Of a DNA stretch of 64,000 nucleotides, positions 36,328-44,622 are shown piece by piece. The notes beneath the pieces are model-generated. The model did no database searches, was not told the origin of the DNA, and saw only the letters and a program-made list of their open reading frames with translations. Every line of letters begins with the position of its first letter. Position 1 is the first letter of the stretch. A program made the translations under genes and the position numbers. Source of the stretch: Lentisphaerota bacterium (lineage in GTDB: Bacteria; Verrucomicrobiota; Lentisphaeria; Oligosphaerales; JABHEG01); assembly GCA_018676675.1 (NCBI GenBank), contig JABHEG010000043.1:51191-115190 (forward strand), read 5' to 3'.

Positions 36328-37689
36328 TCACACCAACAGCTGTGGCTTGGGAGCATCGACCCAGCCCGCGGGGCGCTGTCCCGAACCCTCGCAGTCGGAA
36401 TCACCCAGGTCCGCCCGGGCCGTGTCTGCCAGGGCCAGAAGGCGCTCCACCACGTCCGGATGCCGGGCCGAGACCTCCTGTGTTTCACTCAGGTCGTTAC
36501 GTACGTCATAGAGCTCGAGTTCCGCAGGAGGACAGTTCCCGAACTGACCGCGCAGGTTGTTGAGCTTCTCCTTGAGTGGCAGATACAGCTTCCAGGGACC
36601 GGAACGAACGGCCTGCAGCTGGTGCATGTAGTAATAGAAGAAGCCACGGTCGTCGTAAGAGGAACGCGCATCGAGTTCATTGGAGAGGATCCCCAGCATG
36701 TCCTGCCCATCAATGATGCGATCCTTGGGAGGCTGTCCGCCGCCCAGCCGGACAGCGGTCGGCAGGATATCCATCATGGTCGTCAGGTCATCACGCTCAA
36801 CCCCTGCGGGGATCCGCCCGGGCCAACGGGCAATGCAGGGCATACGCTGGCCCCCTTCGGACGTGTCGTATCCCCAGCCGCGCAACGGGAGATTGCTCCC
36901 CTGGGGCGGATCCCAACCGACGGCTCCGTTGTCAGACGTCCAAATCACCAAGGTCCGCTCGTCCAAGTTCAGTTCCTTGAGGGTCTTGAGGATCTCACCG
37001 GCTGACCAGTCCAGCTCCTCGACACAGTCTCCGTAGCGACCGTTTGCCGAGACGCCCTGGAAATCAGGGCTGGAAAACGCCGTTGGCGTACTGCCCGGCA
37101 TCGCCTGAGGCAGATAAAGAAAGAACGGTCGATCCTGGTTCTCCCGAATAAACCGGATGCTCTCCTCCGTATAGCGTTTGGTCAGGTAATCACGATCGGC
37201 CGGGGCCTCGACCACCTTGTCACCACGCATGAGAGGCAGCGGCGGCCAGTCCGGATTGGACGGTCTCGGGACCATGTCCTCACTGTACGGGCAGCCAAAG
37301 AACTCATCGAAGCCGTGGCGGGTCGGCAGGAAGGGGTCTTGGTCTCCCAGATGCCACTTGCCGATACAGGCCGTGGCGTAGCCCTGTTCCCGCAGCAACC
37401 GGGCCACGGTGATCTCATCCGGATGCAGCCCCTTCGCATCGTTCGGGAAAAGAACGCACCTGCCCTCGCAGTTCTCGTGCATGTTCACGCGCCGCGGATA
37501 GCACCCGGTCATCATACTGGAACGGGACGGGGTGCACACGCCGCTCGTACTGTAGAAACTGGTCAGTCGGATACCTTCCCGGGCCATCTGATCCAGGTTC
37601 GGCGTTCGATGCACGGTGGAGCCGTAGCACCCGATATCCCCGTACCCCAAATTGTCCATCAGCATCACGATGATGTTCGGCTTTTCCAT
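36328..37689 (-). CDS. formylglycine-dependent sulfatase (S1 family)
   Basis: The protein has 453 residues. It begins MEKPNIIVMLMDNLGYGDIG, the usual metal motif but with Asn where most members have the second Asp. The formylglycine site is CTPSR (residues 52-56), in STSGVCTPSRSSMMTG. GKWHLG and WTSDNG supply the later metal and substrate residues. No signal peptide is visible, as with the other sulfatase in the window. The start is ATG 37689, with AGGAG at a slightly long distance (12 nt). The HEAT/beta-helix gene ends 25 nt upstream, so the two are probably co-transcribed. The low sequence resemblance to the sulfatase at 20253 suggests another sulfate position or another sugar. Confidence 0.9.
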   Translation of the reverse strand: MEKPNIIVMLMDNLGYGDIGCYGSTVHRTPNLDQMAREGIRLTSFYSTSGVCTPSRSSMMTGCYPRRVNMHENCEGRCVLFPNDAKGLHPDEITVARLLREQGYATACIGKWHLGDQDPFLPTRHGFDEFFGCPYSEDMVPRPSNPDWPPLPLMRGDKVVEAPADRDYLTKRYTEESIRFIRENQDRPFFLYLPQAMPGSTPTAFSSPDFQGVSANGRYGDCVEELDWSAGEILKTLKELNLDERTLVIWTSDNGAVGWDPPQGSNLPLRGWGYDTSEGGQRMPCIARWPGRIPAGVERDDLTTMMDILPTAVRLGGGQPPKDRIIDGQDMLGILSNELDARSSYDDRGFFYYYMHQLQAVRSGPWKLYLPLKEKLNNLRGQFGNCPPAELELYDVRNDLSETQEVSARHPDVVERLLALADTARADLGDSDCEGSGQRPAGWVDAPKPQLLV

Positions 37690-37714
37690 CGTCCGATTGC
37701 TCTCCTGTCTGCTG

Positions 37715-40700
37715 TCAGTCCAACCAAAGCGTTCCCAGGCGGGAATAGTCGTGTCGATGCGTGTGTATCCCGAAGAACCACTGAACACCATGCCGCCCAT
37801 CACCATTGTCGTTGTTGACCAGGAAAGCGAGCCGCAATGGAGCGTCCGACTTGCCGGTAAGCCCAAGGGATTTCCAGGGGATGTGAAAGTCGTACGTCAG
37901 CCGTTCTTCGGCCTTCGTCACGGTGACGTTCGGCTTCGGAGCACCCGCAGCCGATTCCCGAATGCAGACACGGCGTTCCCCCGCATCTGAACTCAGCGCA
38001 GCATCCAGTTCCACAATCCCTCCACCCGGAGCCTGCAACAGCAACTGCACGGAATCCTGCTGCCACAGCGAATCATCGCCCTTGGTCTGCAGGTGTACCA
38101 TGTCCTTCACTCGCACACGCAAGCTCAGCGCTTCGCTGTCATAGCGAGCCGCCCACTCGGCCTCCAGAATCCCCTTGTAAAGCACAAAGGCCTCCGCCCC
38201 TTTGGGAAACACCCCGCCGGGAAATGTGTGAATCGGGTGCCATGACACCCCTTCCCACGATGCTCCCACCCGAACCGTGGGAAAGGCAGCTACAGTCTCC
38301 GTGGTGAAGCTGACTCCGGGCAACTCGACCGTGAGCTTGACCGATGTCGCCTCAACAAACGGCAGGCGAACATCCACGGTGGAAGCCGCCGCTGCCCTCA
38401 GCGTCGACCGCGACTCTGCCGTGCCACCGTCCCAACTCGCCCGAACAGTCACGTCTACAGCCGCCGTCCGATGGTTGGCGATGGTCGCCCGAAGCATGGC
38501 GTGCGGGGTGCGCACGAGGGTGGCTGAGACAAGCTCAAACGGGGTGGTGACAAGGACCGGCTGGCAAAACCACCCGGTTCCCCGGCCCAGGACAACTCCA
38601 TACGGCCCGGGGGCAGCGTCCGCCGGTGCAGTAATCGTCAGCTTCCCATCGGCGATCACTGCGGGAAGAGTCGACAGAAGAACACGATCCCCGGGCTCGG
38701 CCACCGTTGCGGTTTGGTCTCCAGCCGGCATGGCAAGTGGAGCGGGAGTCGGCGTGAGCGGGGGCTGAGAAAGCACGTCTCCACGAACGCCGGGCACCGG
38801 TTTGACCTGATCCCCGGTCAGCCGAAAGAGGACGGTCTGACCGCCGCCACGCCAAACCTGCAGGACCTCGCAGGGGGCCACCCGAACCGTCCCGGACAAC
38901 ACCTGCCCTCGACGATGTGGATCGTGCCGCGAGATGAGGTCCGAAACGGGCTTCAGAACGGGCTCGCCAAAGCGCTGGTCAAGTCCTGGCGCGGCATCTC
39001 CCCAGGCGGAAATAAGGCGCTTCAGGATAGCCTCGGGGGCCAGTCCGGCCAGCCCCAGGAACGCGGGGGAAGCACTGACACTTCCCGCATCGTTGCCGGT
39101 CCCTCGATTCCAGCCGTCAGCATCGAGGTCAAGCCGACCGCGCCCGTTCGCCTCGACAGCCTGTCCAGCAGGATGATCTTCCCAGGCGATCTTCGTCCCG
39201 CCGGGATCTAAGGAGAAGACCAACTCCCTCCCGCCGTTCCACATCACATTGGCGTCTGCACGGTTGTCTTCAGCCCGCGGCACATCCGGATTGAGAGAGA
39301 TTGCTCCTGTAGCGCAGTCCGCAACAATGTTGTTCCAGACCCGATTGTGGCTAGTCGTGGTGGGCTTACCCCCGGCGGTGCGACTGAACAGATTGCGGAT
39401 GCGAACGCCATAGGTTGCGCAGTCCGCGATGTAGTTGTTGATGTAGAACGCGTGATTCCCGTCGTGGGAGTAGATTCCTTCCCCCCACGCACCCCGAGGG
39501 GCATTGCGAGTCCTCAAGATGACGTTGTTGTCGACCAGCAGAGGCCCGGCGCTCACCTCAAAGAAAAAACCCGCCCCACGGTTTTCGGTCAGGACACACT
39601 GAGTCACGCGATTGCGAAGGCAGCGGTGGTCCAGCCAGATCCCGAAGGCCTCGTTCCGGTGCGACCGGTGACGGCGGATGACACAATCCTGGGCAATGTG
39701 CAGTTTGACCCCCGCCGCCTCGTACTGGTACAGATTGCCCTTGCGGCAGTTGTAGCTCGTTTCGTTATCCTCCAACAGCAGATTGACTTGGCCACCGCCC
39801 CAGCCGACAATCCCGGCCACGCCGTGATGATTGACCCGGTTGCGGCGGACACTGTGATTGCCCCGCTCGGAAGAAACGCCAGGTAGGGCAGTGATGTCTT
39901 TGGCCCACCCCTCGCCACCGACATCCATGCCCTGGGCATTGCCCCACTCGATCACATTGTCCTCAATGACCCAGTGATGCCCACCCCGCACACTGAGCAT
40001 CGCCCGATGCCCGATCACACCCCAGTTCGCCCCATTGCTCTCAGGAGCTGCTGCGTACCGCATGGTCAGACCGGCGACCTGAATGTTCCCCAGTCCTCGA
40101 ACCGCCGGCGCAAAACACTGCTGGCGCGTGGCACGCTCGATGCGGCGGTCCGACGGACGCCCGGTGTCCGGGACATGAATCCACAGTCGACTCGATGAAT
40201 CGTCGGTCCAGAAGGTCCCCGGCTCCGCGTCGAGGGCTTCCCGTGATTCCACGTGCGTCAGCAGGGCCCCATCGACGATCACCTGTTCGGCTCGATGCAT
40301 GGCGCCCGATTTGGGCGTCGGCCAAGCCTCCGGTGTGTCCCAGGCATGTCGCTGGTATGGGGCCGACCACAGTCCTGTGCCTTCCGCCCGCCACTCAGGC
40401 GTCCAGGGGTCAGCCCCCGTGATCACCGGATCAGATCCCGGTGCGGCTCGGTATGTGATCATCCGGTCTACCTCCGTCCCTCCACGGAACGGACGCACGC
40501 ACTCCCGGTAGAGACCATCATGAATCAGCACGGTGTCGCCCGGGCGCACGGTTTCCGCTGCGTGCTGGATCGTTCGCCATGGTTTGTCTTCCGTGCCCGG
40601 GTTGCCATCAGAGGCCGCCGTAACGGAACCGGCCACATGATAGACGGTTGGCTCGTGGTCCAGGACCGGGGCCATCGCGTCCAGCAAATGCGTCGCGTAT

Positions 40701-41509
40701 CCCCGTTGCACGACGTCATTGTCACGATCCCCAATCAACGCCCGGAGTGAAGCAATCGTGGCCTTCCGCTGCGGGCCCGGAATCACCAGACCGACGTCCG
40801 CCTCGTCAGGCAGAAGGTCACCAAGGAAGGTCCGGATGTTGAGTTCTGCGGCCGCGGTGGCCGCGATGTCCGAACCAATCTCCCCGAGCGCTCTGGTTGC
40901 ACGCCTGGCCACGCTTCCCCCATGCTTCGCAGCAACCTCAAGAAGGGCTTGCTCAGCACCAGCGGCCCTCTCCCGGCACTGCCCGATCGCCTCTACCGCG
41001 ATCCAGGCAGCACCGGCATTGTCACCCCGCGCGATCGCGGCCAGAGCGTCCAAATGGTCCTGGGGCTGCACATCGAGTCGAATCAACGCCCCATGGGCTC
41101 GGGCGCGCACACTCAAGTCAGCATCCTGACACGCGTCCTGTAGCCGAGGGACGGCCTCGCGTCCCAGGATCTTCTCCAGTGACAGAACCGCCTGGATGCG
41201 GCCACCGGAGCTTCCCTCACGCATGAGCCTGTCCAACTCAGGAACGGCCGGCCGACCGACTTTGGCGATCGCCACGTGGCAGAGCCAACGGATAGCGCCG
41301 TCCCGGTGGCTGTCCATGGCGTGGATCAGATGCGGGATGGCGGATTCCCCCATCTCCGCAATCGCCCCGGGAACGGCGTGACTCACCTTCTTCTGGCCCA
41401 GCATGGCAACCCATTCAGCAAGCGTCTTGCCCTGGTACGATGGCTCCGCATGAGCCCCGCAGACAAGAACGGCGACGGACGTCACGATGATGTTCGCTGG
41501 AAACCGCAC
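37715..41509 (-). CDS. secreted HEAT-repeat / right-handed beta-helix / CBM9-like fusion
   Basis: The protein has 1264 residues. I choose GTG 41509 as start, because GAGGAG lies seven nt upstream and a signal peptide begins there (NIIVTSVAVLVCGAHAEP); the ATG at 41629 would add about 40 unlikely residues. HEAT-like helical repeats fill about residues 30-270 (AIAEMGESAIPHLIHAMDSH; HVAIAKVGRPAVPELDRLMR). A beta-helix protein then starts with VYHVAGSVTAASDGNPGTED, PWRTIQHAAETVRPGDTVLI. Two or three beta-sandwich modules and a CBM9-like tail close it. HEAT repeats and pectate-lyase-like folds in one secreted chain are unusual. The function is unknown; substrate binding by the helix and protein contacts by the HEAT part is a reasonable guess. 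Confidence 0.85.
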   Translation of the reverse strand: MRFPANIIVTSVAVLVCGAHAEPSYQGKTLAEWVAMLGQKKVSHAVPGAIAEMGESAIPHLIHAMDSHRDGAIRWLCHVAIAKVGRPAVPELDRLMREGSSGGRIQAVLSLEKILGREAVPRLQDACQDADLSVRARAHGALIRLDVQPQDHLDALAAIARGDNAGAAWIAVEAIGQCRERAAGAEQALLEVAAKHGGSVARRATRALGEIGSDIAATAAAELNIRTFLGDLLPDEADVGLVIPGPQRKATIASLRALIGDRDNDVVQRGYATHLLDAMAPVLDHEPTVYHVAGSVTAASDGNPGTEDKPWRTIQHAAETVRPGDTVLIHDGLYRECVRPFRGGTEVDRMITYRAAPGSDPVITGADPWTPEWRAEGTGLWSAPYQRHAWDTPEAWPTPKSGAMHRAEQVIVDGALLTHVESREALDAEPGTFWTDDSSSRLWIHVPDTGRPSDRRIERATRQQCFAPAVRGLGNIQVAGLTMRYAAAPESNGANWGVIGHRAMLSVRGGHHWVIEDNVIEWGNAQGMDVGGEGWAKDITALPGVSSERGNHSVRRNRVNHHGVAGIVGWGGGQVNLLLEDNETSYNCRKGNLYQYEAAGVKLHIAQDCVIRRHRSHRNEAFGIWLDHRCLRNRVTQCVLTENRGAGFFFEVSAGPLLVDNNVILRTRNAPRGAWGEGIYSHDGNHAFYINNYIADCATYGVRIRNLFSRTAGGKPTTTSHNRVWNNIVADCATGAISLNPDVPRAEDNRADANVMWNGGRELVFSLDPGGTKIAWEDHPAGQAVEANGRGRLDLDADGWNRGTGNDAGSVSASPAFLGLAGLAPEAILKRLISAWGDAAPGLDQRFGEPVLKPVSDLISRHDPHRRGQVLSGTVRVAPCEVLQVWRGGGQTVLFRLTGDQVKPVPGVRGDVLSQPPLTPTPAPLAMPAGDQTATVAEPGDRVLLSTLPAVIADGKLTITAPADAAPGPYGVVLGRGTGWFCQPVLVTTPFELVSATLVRTPHAMLRATIANHRTAAVDVTVRASWDGGTAESRSTLRAAAASTVDVRLPFVEATSVKLTVELPGVSFTTETVAAFPTVRVGASWEGVSWHPIHTFPGGVFPKGAEAFVLYKGILEAEWAARYDSEALSLRVRVKDMVHLQTKGDDSLWQQDSVQLLLQAPGGGIVELDAALSSDAGERRVCIRESAAGAPKPNVTVTKAEERLTYDFHIPWKSLGLTGKSDAPLRLAFLVNNDNGDGRHGVQWFFGIHTHRHDYSRLGTLWLD

Positions 41510-41712
41510 ACCAAGACTCCTCGTTCTCTGAACGCAATCATCTCCCCATCGACCAAAACGTACCGCATGATCTGTCAATGGATAGAGTCGCAGCTCTGAC
41601 AGACAGCGGGACGCGACACGCGCGGGCACTGGACGAACGGCGCTCGCCGCGCCATCGTACTGACCGGTTTACCCGCAACGTGCAGGCCGTAGTCCACAGG
41701 TTTGGGAGAGAA

Positions 41713-44232
41713 ATGGTCATGTCCATCGGAAGAAGACGTGAGGAGTCGCCTGGGACGCTGCGATGGGTCTTCTCAGCAACGGTCTGTCTGCTGTTCACCA
41801 GTCTCACGGGAGCAGATCCAGTAGCGCTGTGCTCAAGAGGCAAGCCCCATCACCCGGTCGTTGTCTGCCCTGAAGCCACACCACGCGTTCAAGCGGTTGC
41901 TCAGGAGTTGGTCGGGACGCTTGGGAGAATGACAGGCACGACGTTCACCCTCGGCATGGGCGACGGCACAACCGGCATCGCCGTTGGCACAGCCGCTGAC
42001 TTCCCCAAGCTCGAACTGGCCGAGAACTTCGCGATCAAGGCACTCGCCGATCGAGAGCGCTACATCCTCCGGTCACACGAGCACGGGCTCCATGTCATCG
42101 GGGCCACCGAGTTGGCAGTCGAGGACGCTGTGTGGGATCTGCTCTACCGGCTTGGCTACCGCCAGTTCTTCCCAGGCCGGACGTGGGAAGTGGTGCCGTC
42201 CCACCCCGAGCTCGGACTGGATGTTGATGTAGAGGAGAAGCCGGCCTACGTGTCGCGACGGATCTGGTACGGCTTTGGCCTCTGGGACCACAACGCGGAA
42301 CCGTACAGAGCCTGGTGCGCGCGAAACCGAGCCGTCCAGGGGTTTGCCCTCAGCACTGGGCACGCCTACGATCGCATCATCCGCAGGAACAAAGCCACCT
42401 TCGATGCCCGCCCCGAGTTCTATGGTCTTCTGGGCACCGAACGGAAGTCCTCGAAAATGTGCATCGGCAATCCGGAACTGCGAGACATGGTAATCCGGTA
42501 CGCTCTGGCGCAGTTCGAAGCGAATCCCGACCTCGAAAGCGTCTCGATGGATCCAAGCGACGGGAGCAACTGGTGTGAGTGCCCACGCTGTGCCGACCTC
42601 GGAACAGTCACCGACCGGGCCGTGACCTTGGCAAATGCCGTCGCCGCAGCAGTGACCCAGGTACGCCCGCAGGCTCTTGTGGGCATGTACGCCTACAATC
42701 AGCATTCCCCTCCGCCAACGATCGAGGTCCACCCCAACGTCGTCATCAGCATCGCCGCCGGCTTCATCCGAGGCGGCTACACTGTTCAGCAGCTGTTCGA
42801 TGAATGGGGCAAGCAAGCGCAACTCCTCGGCGTGCGCGAATACTTCAGCGTGCAGGCGTGGGACCGCAACCTGCCGGGGAAGGGGCGGGCGTCAAACCTG
42901 GACTATCTCTGTGAGACGATTCCCGCGTTCCACGCCGACGGCGGCCGTTTCTTCTCAGCAGAGTCCGGCGACAACTGGGGACCGCACGGTCTCGGCTACT
43001 ACATCGCCAGCCGAATCATGTGGGACCTTGATGAAGCCAAACGCGTCGATGCCATCGTCGACGACTTCCTGGCCAGAGCCTTCGGACCGGCCGAGCCACC
43101 CATGCGGGAATGCTACGGGCTCCTCAATGGTGCCAACAAGCACCCGTTGAGCGGGGATTTGGTCGGACGCCTCTACCGCGCCCTCGAAGCCGCTCGAAAG
43201 CTGACGGACGACCGTGAGATCCGGGCAAGGATCAACGATATCATCCTCTACACCAGATACGTCGAGCTCTACCGCACGTACACCCAGGCTTCCGGGGACG
43301 ACCGACAGGCCGCGTTCGAAACACTCATTCGGTACGGGTACCGCATCCGGACGAGCATGATGATCCACACCAAGGCACTCTACCGCGATATGGTCCGACG
43401 TGACAAGTCCGTTGCGATTCCTGAAGACGCCCGGTGGAATATCCCCGAGGACAAGAACCCGTGGAAAGACTCGACTCCGTTCAGCGACGAAGAGCTCCGC
43501 GGGATTCTGGCAGCCGGTATTGCCGCAAATGAGACCATCGCGTTCAGACCCATTGCCTACGGGACCAAGCTCGCCCCCCCCGCCGACCCAATCGTCACAA
43601 ACAGCGGCCCCGCTCCCCCCGAGATCACCATCCGCGGCACCAATCGCTTCTACCTATGGGTCCCCGAAGCTCCCGCGACCATCGCACTGCAGGTTACCGG
43701 GGGGCTCATCCCCCACTACCGCGACCGTGGCGACGCCCGACTCGAACTGATTCCCGATGAGCATGAGTTCGGAGAAGCCGTCGACCGGGGCAGTGTTCCA
43801 CCGGACGGAAAAGAGCGAGAAGTGACCCTCACGACAACCTACCAGGGGCTTCACATCCTGCAGGTCTCCGATGGCTCGGATAAGACACGCGTTCGCTGGC
43901 CAAGAGAGCTCGCGGTCTCCCTCCCCTGCAGCCTGGCAGAGCGGGTGAACTGGCAAGGCAGGGGCACATTCGTTTTCTGGGTCCCCAAGGGCGTCACGAC
44001 AGTCGGCGTTTTCGTCTCAGGTGCAGCCGAGTTCCTCGACGGAACAGGCGAGGCCGTGGGACACGTTCGGAGCAAAGCCGGAGAGTACGCAGCGCTGAAC
44101 GTACCACCGGGGCAGGACGGAGCCCTGTGGACCATGAAGAACGCTCAAGGCCGCATCGCCCTGATGACCGTGCCCCCGTATGTGGCGACGGCCGCAGATG
44201 CCCTGCTTCTCCCACGTGAACTGAAGAGATGA
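41713..44232 (+). CDS. secreted DUF4838 protein (paralogue 2)
   Basis: The protein has 839 residues, starting at ATG 41713 behind GGGAG. The leader is long, with a basic start and hydrophobic LRWVFSATVCLLFTSLTGAD. The N-terminal domain reads RVQAVAQELVGTLGRMTG and LYRLGYRQFFPGRTWEVVP, and the core carries PSDGSNWCECPRCADLG. The last 200 residues form beta-sandwich modules (ITIRGTNRFYLWVPEAPATI; WQGRGTFVFWVPKGVTTVGV), two similar units that may be a tandem duplication. No CBM9 is present, unlike paralogue 1. It is divergent from the HEAT fusion, across 203 nt in which I see no strong promoter. A hairpin lies directly after its stop. Confidence 0.9.
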   Translation: MVMSIGRRREESPGTLRWVFSATVCLLFTSLTGADPVALCSRGKPHHPVVVCPEATPRVQAVAQELVGTLGRMTGTTFTLGMGDGTTGIAVGTAADFPKLELAENFAIKALADRERYILRSHEHGLHVIGATELAVEDAVWDLLYRLGYRQFFPGRTWEVVPSHPELGLDVDVEEKPAYVSRRIWYGFGLWDHNAEPYRAWCARNRAVQGFALSTGHAYDRIIRRNKATFDARPEFYGLLGTERKSSKMCIGNPELRDMVIRYALAQFEANPDLESVSMDPSDGSNWCECPRCADLGTVTDRAVTLANAVAAAVTQVRPQALVGMYAYNQHSPPPTIEVHPNVVISIAAGFIRGGYTVQQLFDEWGKQAQLLGVREYFSVQAWDRNLPGKGRASNLDYLCETIPAFHADGGRFFSAESGDNWGPHGLGYYIASRIMWDLDEAKRVDAIVDDFLARAFGPAEPPMRECYGLLNGANKHPLSGDLVGRLYRALEAARKLTDDREIRARINDIILYTRYVELYRTYTQASGDDRQAAFETLIRYGYRIRTSMMIHTKALYRDMVRRDKSVAIPEDARWNIPEDKNPWKDSTPFSDEELRGILAAGIAANETIAFRPIAYGTKLAPPADPIVTNSGPAPPEITIRGTNRFYLWVPEAPATIALQVTGGLIPHYRDRGDARLELIPDEHEFGEAVDRGSVPPDGKEREVTLTTTYQGLHILQVSDGSDKTRVRWPRELAVSLPCSLAERVNWQGRGTFVFWVPKGVTTVGVFVSGAAEFLDGTGEAVGHVRSKAGEYAALNVPPGQDGALWTMKNAQGRIALMTVPPYVATAADALLLPRELKR

Positions 44233-44245
44233 ACAGCGCCATTCA

Positions 44246-44291
44246 GTGGGTCGGGATCTCCGAGACCGATGACTCGGAGATTCCCACCCAC
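44246..44291 (+). terminator. long hairpin after DUF4838 paralogue 2
   Basis: A 19-bp arm (44246-44264, GTGGGTCGGGATCTCCGAG) pairs with 44273-44291 at 17 of 19 positions, with an 8-nt loop, 13 nt after the stop. The stem is strong, but there is no T-run. Confidence 0.5.
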
Positions 44292-44294
44292 CAG

Positions 44295-44460
44295 AGCTAC
44301 ACACGAGCCTAACCGGCGCCAGTTGCTCTGTCGCTCATATCCGAGGTCGTAACTTGCCTCCGGATGTCCGAACAGAGAGTTCCGTGCTCAGAACGCATGA
44401 AGTTACAGACGAGTCCAGCCTCGTCCGAAGGTCCGGCTGTCATATCACAATGCGTAACTG
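44295..44460. repeat. composite palindromic element, copy 3 (two reversed units)
   Basis: Read on the minus strand, 44295-44354 contains GATATGAGCGACAGAGCAAC and GGCTCGTGTGTAGCT. The second unit, 44384-44460, has the GTTACGC start, CGGACCTTCGG and TCTGTAACTTCATGCG with TTCTGAGCAC. Both match the units at 9335 and 31758-31999. Confidence 0.7.
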
Positions 44461-44481
44461 TCTTCCGTTGGTGGCCAGGCA

Positions 44482-44554
44482 AGTCGCCGTCCGGAGGCCG
44501 CCTCCCACTCTGGGGGGGCGGTTCAGTGTGGGAGGCGGCCTCCGGACGGCGACT
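44482..44554. repeat. perfect 27-bp inverted repeat
   Basis: Arms 44482-44508 (beginning AGTCGCCGTCCGGAGGCC) and 44528-44554 are exact reverse complements, with a 19-nt loop. On the opposite strand the loop and arms match the element at 9238-9312, including CCCACACTGAA. The gap 44233-44622 contains no gene. Confidence 0.9.
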
Positions 44555-44622
44555 GACCGGTGCCCAAACGCGTGTAGTTGCACATGAGGTGTCCGACAGA
44601 ACGGATGAGGAGAGTGGCCACT

